Below are positions 36,420 to 51,294 of a DNA stretch of 64,000 bases, in pieces. The stretch is taken from assembly GCF_033568475.1 (NCBI RefSeq), contig NW_027331831.1:13950001-14014000 (forward strand), read 5' to 3'. Position 1 is the stretch's first letter, and each line of letters starts with the position of its first letter. Under the pieces are notes generated by a model. That model ran no database searches. It was given only the letters and a program-made list of their open reading frames with translations, and was not told the DNA's origin. A program made the position numbers and the translations under genes. The stretch is from Henckelia pumila. Its lineage: Eukaryota > Streptophyta > Magnoliopsida > Lamiales > Gesneriaceae.

Positions 36420-37110
36420 CGGAGGAAAACTACCGATCGTCCCTATTTTCTGGTTGTTTATTTATTTAAAAATTAAGAGTAAGGGGTAGATTAAATGATT
36501 TAAGAGACATTTTGATAAATTGACCAAAATAGGGAGTTGAAACAAAGAGCAGAATTTTGTCAAAGATTGGAAACAAAGATTTTTTGAAATAAGAAAGAGG
36601 TATATGCATTTGCTGTTGGGAATTTATCACAAATTTTCCCTAATATAATTGCTAATTATAATTTTTTTTTAAGAAAATAAACTTGACTTCAAATCATAGA
36701 TTCGTAAATCGTAATCAAAGTAGCTAAACCACTGCTGTCAAATCTAACGTAGAGGGTGGTCGGCGTGCGTCATTCGTACTGAATTCAATTTACAATTATA
36801 TAATTTCTTTTGTTCTCTAAATTATTGCTAACTTTATTTTTTTTGAAATCAAATTATTACTAAATTTATACAATAATAAAGAGTTCGATTTAAAAATTAA
36901 ATACTATTTTTTTTAGTTATTAAAAAAATATCTTGATCATTAACCAAAATGGTGGGGCATAAATTTTATATTGTCGTATGCAATGCATGATTTGTTATTA
37001 GCTTCTTACACACAAAATGTATGCTTATTAAATTTCAATGTCAGAGAATAATTTATATGTAATATTTGTCATCTGTGTGTGTTTTGTTTTTAAAAAAACT
37101 AACCTAAAAC
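36420..37110. other. Intergenic DNA, nothing recognised
   Basis: AT-rich sequence between the Ulp1-like copy and the Copia-type element, with several T or A runs. No gene or repeat identified. Confidence 0.5.
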
Positions 37111-37346
37111 TGTTATAAATATATTATTATTGTAGATGATTATCTTATTTAATTATATTTTCAATATTTGTGATCAAGATAAATATGTCAAGATAATATC
37201 TGTAAAGATTTGTATCTTGTAATATTTTTTTATAAATAGGGTGATTGAGTTCAATAATAATTACACCTGAGTATTGACTGATATGAATTCTCTTCTCTAA
37301 TATATTTTCTCTACTCATTTCTATATTTCTCTCGTTATTTATAACA
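37111..37346 (+). repeat. 5' LTR of the Copia-type element
   Basis: It starts TGTTATAAATATATTATTA and ends TTATAACA. It is followed by TGTTATCAGTACGGTGC, which resembles the ATGTTATCAGCACG primer-binding region of many plant Copia elements. Confidence 0.85.
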
Positions 37347-40300
37347 TGTTATCAGTACGGTGCTGGAACCAACTTAGAATGAAAATAATTCTCGTTTTAT
37401 TGATGCTATTAGAATAGCACAACGTGTTGTCAATACTCAATTTTATGAGAGTTATTCATAGGTGCTCTAGAATTAGCACGTTGATAATAATTGATATATT
37501 GGTGCATATGAAATGTCATGAATATGTTGTGGCTCTAAAGTAGCACAACATGGTTCTATATTGAGAATTTGAAGAAATTCATGATCATGATATAATATAT
37601 TGAGAATTTTAAGAGATTCATGATTACGATTTTGATATATCAAAAGATATATGCATGATTATGATGAAATATATTGAGAATCTAAATATATTCATGATAA
37701 ATATATGATATATGATTTCTTATATCGAGAAATTGAAAAAATGATATCTGATATAATATCTAAGATCTATAAATATTATTGAAAGATATAGATTTATGTC
37801 AAAATATATCAATATTTATAAAGGAATATTGATCAAAGATCTAAGATTTGTTGATATTTATGAATAATATTTATATAGGATCCAAGATTGACAATATTCT
37901 CGAAGAATATAATTTAATGTCCTTTTGGTTGTTGAGGATGATCTTATGAATTGATAAAAGAATATAATTTAATGCCCTTTTGGTTGTTGAGGATGATCTT
38001 ATGAATTGATAAATTTAATATAGTTTCTCAAAAAATATCGATATATGATCTAAAATTGTCAATATCCTCAAGAAAAGATTATTAAAGATCTAATATATAT
38101 CAAAATATATTGACTTGATATCGATTCAAAGCATATATTTGTTCTTAATGCTCTAGAAGAATCATGATCTATTATTTGTCACTATTTTTATGAATATCGA
38201 CATGATGTTCAATGATGAACTGCATATGCTATTGATTGAAAATTATGAATGTGCGGTAGTAAGACCGCAATACTATCAACCGAAAAAGAAAAAAAATGTT
38301 AAACCCAATGAATTGAACCATCATCAATATTGGACAACGACAATTATGGATTGATGGTAGCCTATGCATGATGATGTCAATGTGTTGATTTATGACTAAC
38401 TTCAAGTCATTTTATTTATTTATTGAACTTATATTTTTTGGTAAATTAATTTTTTATTTTTGTTTAAACTAAATTTTGAAAAACTCTAGTATGTGTTTTG
38501 ATTCACATAAATTATTTTGATGATATAAAATAAGATCTACAAATTTTGTCTCTTCTGATTCACTTTGACTATTTTGTACTTTGCATGAACACGAGTGTCC
38601 AATCTAGGATGTGGATCAAACCACATACACTTGAAAAGTACTGTCTTGTTTGTTGAATCACCGGAGTATTTGACCTCAAGTATTTCGTCTACGGTACCGT
38701 AATAATCGGTTTACGTCCCATCACTAGACAAACTTTCTATTGGTCAATATTATGCAATTTGGTGATAATTTTTCTGATTTGAGAATTTTTATATTTTAAG
38801 GATATATTGGATTGTTAAATTTTTATTCCATAAAATTTGATTATGAATTTTAAATTCCTCAATTTTTATTTTGGATATAAATTTTAATTTTTCAAAATCA
38901 TTTGATTAAGCTATCACTTTTTAAATGAATGAAAAAATATTTTATCACATGTTATTATCTTACATGTAGGAACATAAATTTAATGTGAGATGATATTTAT
39001 GATAGATTGAATGTCATTGTTTAATGTAAAAGATCTACTTGGTGCATACAAAAATTTGAAAGGTACGTCCAATTTCTCAATTTCAATTCTTTTAATATAA
39101 TATATTTATTTTGTTAAAACAAGACAATTATGAAAGTTGTCTAATTAATGTGGTCCATTTTTTTAAGTGAACGTGACAGTGCCAATGGACACAGTTGATA
39201 CACTGTTGGTGATTATTTCTTCAAAGAATAATATGTTATCTCATATTAAAAGAGATATGAATCATGAATTACACAAATTATTGAGATATACGCCATAATC
39301 AAGTATTGTACTAAACGTACATCAGTATCTTGTATCGCTATCGTACCTGAAGTACGCAAAGATTTATTGATATCTATCAATCAAGATATAAAAGTTTGTG
39401 GAGACCGTTGATGTCTACCCAAATCATATGTTTCATCGTACGTTGATATGAATGTCTGAAAATATCTAAAAGATCGTTTGAGTGACGATGAAAAAAATTA
39501 TGTGTTTGATATTATAAAATAGTAATAAACATTGACGTATATAGATTTTTGAATCTAGTAGATATTGATTTGATTTAAATAGTATATTACAAACCAATAT
39601 TTCTAGAAGAGCTAAAGAGTTCCAAAAATATCATTGATACAAATAATTTCAGAGTTTGGCATAATGGATTGAATCGAGCATTCAAATTATATAAATAATT
39701 GAAAATAATATTGATAGTGCATAAAAATGTTCATGAATAAGCCAAAACTCCCAGGATAAATATGAATATTTTTGAATCAAAGATCCAGAATATTTTATGA
39801 ATTCTTATTGGCTTATCAAATTTGATAATCCTATCATTAGCTCAAATTGGTAGAGAATCACGTATTATCTGGAATGAATAAATAGTGTTGGCTCACGAAG
39901 TGCAACATGATATTTGCGAAGATATGTATTGAGATTTTCAGAATATATAATCAAGACAAGCTTGATAAAAAAAAAAAAGAGGATATGTATATCAATTTTA
40001 TGATTATAAATACGTTGTTTTAGTTGATTTATTTTTCTTCCAATCAACTACTAAACCATAAGAATAGATGCGTCATATTTGGGGATATCTGAAATATATA
40101 TTATAAATATTATGTCAAATGATTATGTATTGAAAGTTAATGTTTGTGCGAGAAATGACTACAATAAATCTATTGAAGGGATTGTAAATATGTTGAAAAT
40201 AAATTGTATCTTATGATCAATTATTTTGAGCAACGAGATTTTAATGACACAAATTCTCATTTGTTATTCTTGTAAAACAATGTTTCCAATATTGAGGAGG

Positions 40301-41457
40301 AGAAAATAGAAGCTACAAGAATATTTTTGAGATCGATCCCAATAAAATATAAAGTGAACATGGTGTTCAAAGTTTAAATCTCAAATACATTATTTGATCT
40401 TGTGTATAAGATCGTTTATCATGATTTATATTCAAGTTGAACAATGTATATAAATCATCTTTAGTGACGAAACTCCTTTAAAGAAAATGAAAGAATATCT
40501 CAATGTGAAAAAGAATATGGAGGCTGGTCGTTGTGAAAAGAAATTAATTTCGTGCATGACCATATCTTATATTACTTGCAAGTAAATGAAAAAGGACGCT
40601 ATAAGTGTGAACGACCAATTATTTCAATGAATCCAATTTGGATTATGTTATTCTTGAAAAATAACAAGTAAAAAACGATGAGATTTCACAAATTATTTGA
40701 GATCGAAATTATATAACTATTAATGTGTTTTTTGCTATTATTCAAAATAATAACTATCAATAAAAAATGATTGACAAATGATACGTGGCAATATGAGCAA
40801 ATTTTAGCAAAGTTTCTCAGAGTATTTCAAGCGGATTATGAGAAAATATTTGCATTTATCATGGATGCACTGATTTGACGGTGATATATATATATATATA
40901 TAGAAACATTCTCGAAAGATTTGATAATCAAAATATTGTTTTTGCCAACTTGAAGAAAAAGAAAAGATATTTGGTCTTGAAGTACCATATCTATGACCAA
41001 ATCAGCATCCAAATCAATTTTTGGCAAATAAGTACACAAGATTATAATAAGAAGAGTTAATAAATAATTCAAGTGATACTTGCAAGAGGGGGAACAATCA
41101 AAGTTGTAATTTTTTCCCTTGTCTATGATTTTTTCCATGTGTTTTTCATAACAAGATTTTTAATGAGGCAATTAACAAGTATCGCGAGATATCGTACTCT
41201 TTTTCTTTCATTAGGATTTTGTTCCACTGAGTTTTTTTTTATAAGGTTTTAACGAGGCGCATCTATCGTCGGAAAGACATCCAAAGAAAGTATATGTTGT
41301 ACTCTTTTTCCTTTGTTCAAATTTTTCTCACGCGATTTAACTGTCAAGGTTTTAATGAGGCAACACTTGAGTCCCGATGAAGTTCTCGAGCATCCATCTT
41401 GCCAAATGGAGATTTTGAAAAATTGGTTTCTTGTGCAAATAATCATCTAAGAGGGAG
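37347..41457 (+). other. Interior of the Copia-type element, no intact gene
   Basis: This region contains only short open frames. A 55-bp tandem duplication lies at 37903-38012 and an AT microsatellite at 40883-40902. No reverse transcriptase or integrase motif could be read. Confidence 0.6.
37903..38012 (+). repeat. 55-bp tandem duplication
   Basis: The segment with TTTTGGTTGTTGAGGATGAT occurs twice in direct succession, with one substitution between the copies (TGTCC / TGCCC). Confidence 0.85.
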
Positions 41458-41691
41458 TGTTATAAATATATTATTATTATAGATGATTATCTTATTTAAT
41501 TAGATTTGAAATATTTGTGATCAAGATAAATATGTTAAGATAATATCTGTAAAGATTTGTATCTTGTAATTTCCCAATAAATAGGGTGAGTTGGTTCAAT
41601 AATAATTGCACATCAATATTGACTCATATGAATTTTCTTTTCTCATATATTCTCTTTATTCATCTCTATATTTTTCTCATTGTTTATAACA
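41458..41691 (+). repeat. 3' LTR of the Copia-type element
   Basis: 234 bp, matching the 5' LTR with scattered differences. It starts TGTTATAAATATA directly after the purine run and ends TTATAACA. Confidence 0.85.
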
Positions 41692-42287
41692 CAAACAAAC
41701 TTTTTTTAAAAAAAAATTTATTGAGTCGAGGATAATTTTGGAATTTCACTTGAAAAAACTAAAATTGGATATCATAGTATCCTCTCACTTAATCTATTAA
41801 CTAGTAATAGATAATTGGATATATGTTTTGATAATAAACTTAAGCAATGTATATTGATCCTATGCATAATTTTCAAATAGTATAACAAATTTTATTCTAG
41901 CGACATTAAATAAAAATAAATTTCATTATCTTATAAACTTTGTAAGTTTCGTTTTCTGTAGAGAAAATGTTAAAAAAAAATTGAAATTGATTCTGACGTT
42001 AGATTTACAAAATTCATATTAATGTTTCCATATCTTTCTATTTCATCTTGATTCAAAATAAGGGGAAAAAAGAATGTCTTATTTGATCACATGGTGTTCA
42101 GATTGATGTACTTGGTAAACGTTTGATTAACGATTCGATTTCTCCTAATGCTACTTTTAGACGAGCCTGTCTTATAAGATTTTGTGAGTACGGTTTACCT
42201 ACTTAGGTAGTAAATACCAATTACGAGTCCATAAAAAGTAACAGTGATTATAATATATAACCAACTCTGTCTACATCATACTATACC
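41692..42287. other. Intergenic DNA, nothing recognised
   Basis: AT-rich sequence between the Copia-type element and an LTR fragment. No gene or repeat seen. Confidence 0.4.
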
Positions 42288-43009
42288 AATTACGTAAGTA
42301 CTGACTGAGATTTTCAGCTGAGTATGCATGTGTAAATGTTGCATTTATGTGTCATGATACATGTTTTATTGCTTTACATACATACATATTACATCTGCAC
42401 ATCCACGTTGAGCCGTATCTCCTTCAAGATATCCTTTCTCGCAGGGTCGCTCAGATCTACATCCATTTATACTGTCCGACACTGTGAGTTGCTGCAATAC
42501 GCGGATACTGATACTAAGGTGGTCTAGACGAGTGTGTGAGTCATCCCGCGGTTGGATTTCGAAATGATACTACATACTCATTGGTGCCTAGTCTGAGCAG
42601 GACTTGGTAGTTGACCAGTCACCCCAATCATCTCACGCTGCATGTATCATATTAGTTTTGTATATTCATAATTTCGTACTGGACGTTGTCGCTTACGCCC
42701 ATCGTGTTATCTTGGACACCCCATTTCACAGGACAAATCTCGGGTTGAACGGAACGAGTGGATCGAGGCACGGTTAGTTGCAGGTCTAAGAGCTGCTGGG
42801 AGTATATGTACTTGTAGTCAGTTTCATGTTGGAAATATGTATGAGAAAATACATTGGGTTTTAGTGCTGGTTGTATTCCGCCAATTTCTTTTGTACTAGG
42901 TTTTTAAGTTTCTGCAATAAACTCTGTTGTTTGAGTAAGTGCTTTTATATTAAGCTAATTGTATGTTTAAGACTGCTAGTTAGTAGGTGATCAGTGCTGA
43001 GTCACTACA
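42288..43009 (+). repeat. 5'-truncated Ty3-type LTR fragment
   Basis: It carries the blocks of the LTR group in this window: GTACTGACTGAGATTTTCAG, TTGGACACCCCATTTCACAG and the end TAGTAGGTGATCA...GAGTCACTACA. The promoter half with palindromes is missing. Confidence 0.7.
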
Positions 43010-44027
43010 GAAGTTATTAACGCTGACATTATCATGCGATCAAGTTATCAATTTCACAACACCAAAGTACTCACATTGTTGAACATGCTCTTACGAGTTA
43101 ATTTTATATGACGGATCTCTTATTTAGATCGCTCAAGAAAATGCATTAATTTTTAGAGTCCAATCTGGATTACACCAGGCCTAGATCAGTAGAATGCTAA
43201 TTGGGCCGAAAGAAGAGTCAGCGCTAGCCTAATCAGATTTTTGTTAATCGGCCCAAAATCAGTACATGAACGTGATTTATATTACATGTCAAGTTGTCAA
43301 CAACCAACCCCCACCCCCCCCCCCCCCCCCCCCACCCAAGGACCCCAACCCAAACCAACATATATTGTGCTTGTGCATCATAATAATAATAATAAAAAAA
43401 ATCAATTCCACGTGTAAATTAAAGTGAGGTGTCCCTTCCTTTTGTTTTGAGGCCACGGATTTTTTGATATATATATATATACTGATTACAAATAAATCGC
43501 CTGAAATTAGTTCCAATGAAAAGTGAACTTAAGATTAAAATAATTTGATATGATTTAAATTTTAATTTGATTAAGATTTGACCTGATCTCAACTAGAGTA
43601 AAAAAACACATGTTCTATAAGATAATAAAACTAACATTATTTAATTGTTTAGCAATTATTATGCTGTAATTATAAAATACCCGTATGTATATTTTTTCAA
43701 TTAAAAAAAAAATCAAATTAAGTTTATATGTAAGTCACAGTAAATTGCTTTTGTGGTGTCATTCATATGTTTATTAATTATATTACCAAAAAGAATAATA
43801 AAAATACAAAAAAATGAAGCACATCCATTCAATGGGTGTGAGGCTAAATCCATCACAAAAATCTCATCCAATCCACTCTCTCTTTCTCCAATCCACATTC
43901 ATACGATCCCCTTACTCCACCACAAAAAAACCCATATCTCAACTCTATTTGCCACACCAAAGACCATTAACAAAAACAGAAACAGCAGCAGCAAATCTGC
44001 TAGCTAGCTGCACCAGCTCGAGCAAAT
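43010..44027 (+). promoter_or_regulatory. Region upstream of GAPA
   Basis: This region is AT-rich, with a 20-base C run (43314-43333), a TAA repeat near 43377-43394 and an AT repeat near 43466-43481. No clear TATA box can be fixed. 43860-43990 is C/T- and A-rich and looks like a plant 5' leader. AAAATGAAG at 43811-43819 resembles the 'Gap box' motif reported upstream of plant GAPA genes, but short matches like this are weak evidence. Confidence 0.35.
43314..43333 (+). repeat. Poly-C tract, 20 bases
   Basis: A pure run of 20 cytosines flanked by CCCCCA on the left and ACCC on the right, about 700 bases upstream of the GAPA start codon. Confidence 0.9.
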
Positions 44028-45646
<1,619 letters not shown>

Positions 45647-46413
45647 TATTACTGAAGAGTCATAGGATATATTCATTTGATATATCGTAGATCTTCATTT
45701 CGTTTTGAAATTGTAATGAGGAAACAAACAATTTTCAATTGTTAATTCTTGCTACCGATGCATATTAAAATCCATGTAATGTAAACCACCAATAATTTAT
45801 GATGGATTCCTCCATATCCTCTTGATTCTATTCATGGGAGGAGCCTTCGTTGACTGACCAACTCTACAAATTGATTAGTTCTAACTTCTAACAAAGTGGA
45901 AAAACTGGTCAATTTTGGAGTTCTAATCTTTTGGGAGTTTATTGTGGGACAAGTAGGTTTTATTGCCGCGGATGAAGCAAGGACTGTGACTCGGAACCTA
46001 CCCAAGTCGAGGACTCGAGATATGCTTAACTTTGTGCAGTAAACTACATTTGTCTTTCATGTAGCACACCAGTGAGGATTAAATTTATCATAAATTTTCA
46101 TGATATGTACACGGTATCTACTATCTAAGCAGCAATATTTTCTGAAATCTTAGATCTGGATGTCATCTAAAATCACAGATACAAAATTACATAAACCACA
46201 GAATCAGTAATTCAGTATTTCCTAATAAACATTCTACCCCAGATCATGACACTTCCCATTTCCGCTAAATTAAAAGAGTGGATGGGAATAGCAGATACAA
46301 AAGCAAGTCGGTTTCCAGAATTTACTCAATAAAATGTATGCTTTATCCCAGATAATACCTTGGTACAACATTTCTGTATAACTTATTTCAGAAACAACCG
46401 CCTTGTCACTCCA
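45647..46413. other. GAPA 3' region and intergenic spacer
   Basis: Contains the likely GAPA 3' untranslated region (to about 45790, with several AT-rich polyadenylation-like stretches) and a spacer to the convergent PTPA gene. No other gene seen. Confidence 0.5.
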
Positions 46414-48953
46414 TCAGACCCTGCAAAAAACAGAACAGAAATCAGCGCTCCAACAAACAAAGTAGCATCCATTATCTAGTAAAGAAGCTGTGTCTGCCAT
46501 GGGTTAAATAGTCAATATGAAGGACACAAGGTTAGAGAGAGAATTTTCTCAGGGATTTAAAAACTTCACAAAAATCACAACATTCATATATTACTGATCC
46601 ATGGAGGAAATTTCAAGCCCAGTAGTGAATGGAACAGAGAAATCCAAGATGGCAACATGTTGGAGCTCCAAGGTCAATGATAGCAATGCAACATCAAAAT
46701 CCATTTGGTGTATTACACATCCTATCAGATCAAATATTCTGCATTTCCTTCACATGGAATCCACCATCATCAATGTTCTCATTTTCCCCACACTATTAAA
46801 TTCTGAATCCCTACCATATTTATACCAGGCCTCGAAAAAAAATGTTCAAATCTGCAACCGTCAGAAGGCCTGAAGTTGTTGCTGGTGGAATTATCAATTA
46901 TGGCTAAAGCAAGGGAACTTTCAACCCCACAAAAAGGTTTTGGCATTACTCTATGCTGAATATGCTATTAAATGTTGAATTGTTGCCAATGACCCAATGA
47001 CACGACATAATTGGATGAAACACACTATCATAGAAAAACTTAGTTGTGCTCAATTTGTGTGAACAAACGCGCAATAAGAACCCACTACATTGTTGTAGCA
47101 AGGCTTAATTTCGAGGGACACTACATAGAACAAGGGACCATCCCGCATCAAGATAATCTAGTTATCCAGTCAGCCTTAACATATTTTGGAATGTAAAATC
47201 TGTGTGGAAATATTCCAATTTCTAAAAATATGATAGAAGAGAAGAGATCGGTGCAGAAACTCCATTGTTGTCGCGTGGAATTTAAGGATATGGCATTTGA
47301 TCAAAAGAGAGAAGACAAAAATCAAAGCAAATGCAAAACAAAATGAACAAATATGGAGTAACAAATCTTTGTCTTCATAGCAAGGTTTAAGAGAAGGTAA
47401 GAAAAGCAGCGTACCATTTGATAATAGAGCCAAAGAGAAAATGTTGCATGATAGGAACCTTGCCCAGAACTTCTACTTTATACATTTTGAGCAGCCCACT
47501 GTGTACCTTCTTCCAGTTAGGAACTCCACTAATGTCATCCAGCATAGGTGAATGCTCAGCAAACAACCCTTTTTTCATCTTTTTCACAAATACAATGCAC
47601 CCGAGATACAAATACTCTGCTGAGAAGTTCTCCAGTATATCTTCATTATGAATTGACTTTGGCTTCATGTATTTGTGGTCAATCAGTTGCGATGAACCAA
47701 ATACAAATGGCAAGAAATGATAGTCATCAAGCCCCCACACACCATGGGAACCTGCAGGTTCTAAGCAATAGCCAAGTTGCAATTTCCTCATCAACTCCAA
47801 GTATTTGACAAACACTCGTGACACCAATGCTTGATAATCCTCTTCTTTCACAACACCAAGTCTTGCTAAGCAAAATAACCACGCTGCGAAGTTTGTCTCA
47901 TGACCAGTGCCTATATCATGATCGCAAAATAATAACAACAGAAGATTATTGCATTGCCTTCACATATGTCGTAAGAATCTGAAAGTTTCTGATGCGGACT
48001 AAGAACAAGTTACTCCCTTCAATATAGAGACCATACATCACAATAATTTTTTCTTTTTCTTTTGTTTTTGGGAAAAAAGAGAACTAAAACCTTTTCGGCT
48101 GTACCTCCTGCCTGCAAACTTGCATTTCCATAATGCTCAGTTAATTTTATCACAACAGAACTAAAATTTCGTACTTGTATCTTTTCGCCTTACACTACAT
48201 TTGACTTTGAGTATGTAAGACCGCATTAAAGTTTCCAATTCAATATAACGTCAACTATACTAGAGCAATTAGAATAAGAATTGGGCACTGAAACAATACT
48301 TTAGGAGCAGTAAAACACTTAATAGGCATACCATAATCGATGCGTGTAGAGTTGCCAAAGCTATCCGTGAAGTAAGGCACAAGTTCTACAGAGGCATCCT
48401 GAAGATGGGGCGGCAGCAATTTTAGCATAAACGAATCTGCATCATTGCAAAGCCGCTCGTGCCACGCCCGAAACGAAATGTTTCCATACCGAGCAGACTG
48501 CGGGGCGGGAGGGATTTCATCCACGTAAGCAATCAACGTCTGCAGGATGGAAACGATGGCTTCGACGGTGGGCGAAACGTGGCAGGGATCGGAGAGCTTG
48601 CGAGATCTAACGGACTCCGAAATGGAGACGACGAAGCCGATGAAGTTGAGGAGAGCTGGCGAGGAGTGGAACGCGTCGATGTCGTCTTGGGATCGGATTC
48701 TCTTCGAAGGCTCGGTGAATTGGTGCGGCAGTGTGATGGGTTCCACCTGCTGAGACTGCGGGACGGGGGTGCGCATGATGAGCTCCCTAGTGTTGGTGGG
48801 AGAATTGGGGAGGTTGACGGCGGGGAATCGGATGGGGATGTATGAAGGGGCGTCCGACGGCGGCGGCGGGTCGGGGAACGCGGTGGGGCCGCCGCAGTTG
48901 ACGCAGACGGAAGGATCTGGAGTGCAACGGTGATGGTCTGGCGGAGGATCCAT
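46414..48953 (-). CDS. PTPA: Serine/threonine phosphatase 2A activator (PTPA)
   Basis: PTPA is a peptidyl-prolyl isomerase-like chaperone that activates the PP2A catalytic subunit. Exon 1 (48953-48332) begins MDPPPDHH and includes SARYGNISFRAWHERL and NSTRIDYG. Exon 2 (47910-47415) carries the family core GTGHETNFAAWLFCLARLG, EPAGSHGVWGLDDYHFLPF near residues 258-274, GSSQLID and AEHSPMLDDISGVPNWKKV. I place a 7-base final exon at 46420-46414 behind a strong acceptor (GTTCTGTTTTTTGCAG), giving an end of ...IIKWV. Lengths of 622, 496 and 7 sum to 1125 bases, 374 residues, normal for the family. The tiny exon is inferred; reading into the intron instead would add about ten residues. An in-frame ATG also exists at 48977. 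Confidence 0.92.
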
Positions 48954-48977
48954 TGATTTTTTTTTTACTCGAAACAA

Positions 48978-49155
48978 TTTCCCCCCTCCGTATGTTACAT
49001 ATTGCCCCGCCTTATCAATTCATTTTATTTGGTAGATTTCAGCTTACCACATATCGCAACGATGCATTTAATATTTCATGATTTGCCTTACAAACCGTTA
49101 ATGCATGATTTGGATATTATTCATATTAATTTTCAATTATTATGCTATTTTTTTA
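48978..49155. promoter_or_regulatory. PTPA upstream region, shortened by a transposon
   Basis: Only about 180 to 200 bases separate the PTPA start from the large Mutator-like element. No clear TATA box on the minus strand. The promoter of PTPA probably reaches into the element or is very short. Confidence 0.4.
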
Positions 49156-49340
49156 GGGAAAGTTGACAATAAATCACTATTCACAAATTAAATTTGTGGA
49201 TCAATCCCTAGGTTTGAGATTTTTTATTTGAGCCACATGACACAAGCAAAAGTTTATTTTGCACTCCCTAATTTAATATTTTACACATTTACCTATCCCT
49301 TTTAATTGATATATTCATTTTATTTATTTATATTATTTGC
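49156..49340 (+). repeat. Left terminal inverted repeat of the Mutator-like element
   Basis: Shared words with the right arm (reverse complement) include ATAAAT, TCCCTA, TTATTT..ACTCCCTA, TTTTAC and TATTATTT, all in the same order and spacing. Similarity appears to continue weakly into the G+C-rich zone (AAATCCCTAA near 49533). Confidence 0.65.
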
Positions 49341-51290
49341 TTCCTCCCTCATCCCTACCCACAAATCTCCTCCTTCGTCTATTACCTCTTTCTCGGATCT
49401 GACCAAAATCCCATCAAGAAAAGGGCAGAGTACCAAATCTTCATCGCTACATTGTCACCTGTCCCCTTCGTTCATTTGTGATTTTCTCTTTCTTCCTCCG
49501 CTTTAACGCTCGAAAGAAATCTTCACCACATAAATCCCTAAGCCCCAAATCATCCACCGGCGACTTGGCCCATCATCGGCAGACTTGGCCAACGGCCGGC
49601 GAAATCGGCTCTATTTGACTGTATTTTCGTCGCTTCAACCTCAATATCGCTCCGCCCTATCTCTCCCCCTTCCTCCAATTCTCTGCGATTCCTGATGCCA
49701 CCGTAGCTCGCCGTCGTCGTAGTCACTCGCCATTAATACGGGTATATGCACTCTTCTCCACGTTATATTATTCGTTCCTATTCAATTTTTCAAAATTTCC
49801 TCCAGTTCGAAATTTTCATTCTCGCAGGGGCCTTCCGCTGATCCGAGAAACTTCAACCGATTTGCTCTTTTTCTTAATTCTTATGTTGTTATGTGCTTAT
49901 TAATTTGTAAATTAGGTTTTTGGATTGAATTTGGTGTAGAAAATGGGATCTTTATATTTGTATTTGAGCGCTTAGGCTGCGGTTTTTTTTAATTGTAAAT
50001 CTTTATTGGCTCATTGCAATGTTTCAATAACTCATCGCGTGATATCTATATGCATTTATGTTTAAGCAGCGTGAATCTTGATTGATAAATTTCTTCCTTT
50101 GTGTAAATTATTGTGTGGTATCTAAATAATTTGAAATTGTATGATTTGTATTAAGTCATATCCATTTAAGGGTTCTTGTTAGAATTTTTTTCTCGTAAAA
50201 TATTGTATTAGGATGATTTTAACATGTAATTAGTTTGCGTGAATGTTATTTTACTTTTTGTTATTTTCCATCTCTTCCCATTCGTTAATTTTCTCCTGTT
50301 TTATTTTTTTTCCCCATTAATCAACCTAAAGTCTAGAAAACGTGATCTATAGCGATGTCTGCACCCACCAAGAAAACCATGGACAGCGAAAGAGAGTCGG
50401 GAGCAATATGTTATTAGGTAAAAAAAAACACACAAATTTTACCTTTATTTTCCTTCATGAATCTGATTTTGTTTTCCTTTTTCCCTTCTTGTGATAGTTA
50501 TTATTGCTGCAATTTTTAATGGGTTCGTGTTTTTTTTTTTTTTGAAATCGACTACGATGGCGTGTGTTTTATGGTTACTGCTATATTGATAGTCGCGTTT
50601 CTCATTGGGGCGGTGATTTGCATTTTAGTTGATTGATATTTGGCAAATGTGATTATGTTTTTTGAATCAAATTTGGTTTGCGCCACTGAAGATGAACACT
50701 TATTTAACGAAAGGGATGAAAGAAGTTTGAATTTCCACGAAACATTGTATTATATATACTCGGATGAAATCTAAAATTTTCCTGAAATTAGAATCAACAT
50801 CATATAAATAAAATATTTGTCAATTTTTTGTTTGTTTTTGCGCTTGTTCGTTCACTTTGTGTCGAATTCTATTCGGCATATGTTGGTTTCTTCTATTTAT
50901 GGCGGTTTTTTCCTCAAATATTTTTTGTTTTTAATGAAATTGTGATGATCTGTTTTCGACATGTACTGATTTTTGTTTGAATTATGCTGATTTTTTTTAA
51001 TTATGCTAATTTTGAAGCAGTGCATGATAATCCGATGAAATTTATTAAATTATGCTGCTTTTCGTTATGCTTATTGCACACTTTTTTATTTATTTTTTAT
51101 TTATAAATGGTTCGAAAACGAGTAGGATCTGAGGTGAAAGTTAGTCCCCGGAGGCCGTATGAGGCACCAAGTCGTTGCTCTGCTTCAGTATTTCAGGAAG
51201 GACTAAGGGAAATGAGAATGGAGTGAACAATTTTGTTTGTGTATTCTGTACTGTACTTTGATCGTATGTATAACAATGTTGATGAAGCTG
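49341..51290. other. Left arm of the Mutator-like element, gene-like but unassigned
   Basis: A C/T-rich leader-like stretch (49340-49560) and a G+C-rich patch (49545-49740) look like the 5' part of a plant transcript. Two short open segments follow: 50354-50416 (starts MSAPTKKTMDS, stops before GTAAAA) and 51107-51229 (40 residues, MVRKRVGSEVKVSPRRPYE..., basic). I recognise neither; they may be remnants of a captured host gene. Confidence 0.25.
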
Positions 51291-51294
51291 GTAG

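Larger units (their letters stand above)
37111..41691 (+). mobile_element. Decayed Copia-type LTR retrotransposon
   Basis: Short LTRs (236 and 234 bp) bracket a 4.1-kb interior. Just before the 3' LTR lie CTAAGAGGGAG (polypurine tract) and several GGTTTTAATGAGGCA-like words (41150-41365), which are typical of the 3' leader of plant Copia elements. Flanks AAAAC and CAAAC differ by one base. No protein domain survives; the interior is stop-rich. Confidence 0.75.

Noticed and set aside
41692-42287. tRNA or snRNA gene
   Set aside because: Looked for cloverleaf-like arms and internal promoter boxes here and in other gaps; none convincing.
43289-43516. Minus-strand frame ending in a long Gly run
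   Set aside because: The Gly run is the translated poly-C tract; no homology features.
48459-48845. 128-codon plus-strand frame opposite PTPA exon 1
   Set aside because: Antisense of a strongly supported PTPA exon; composition explains it.
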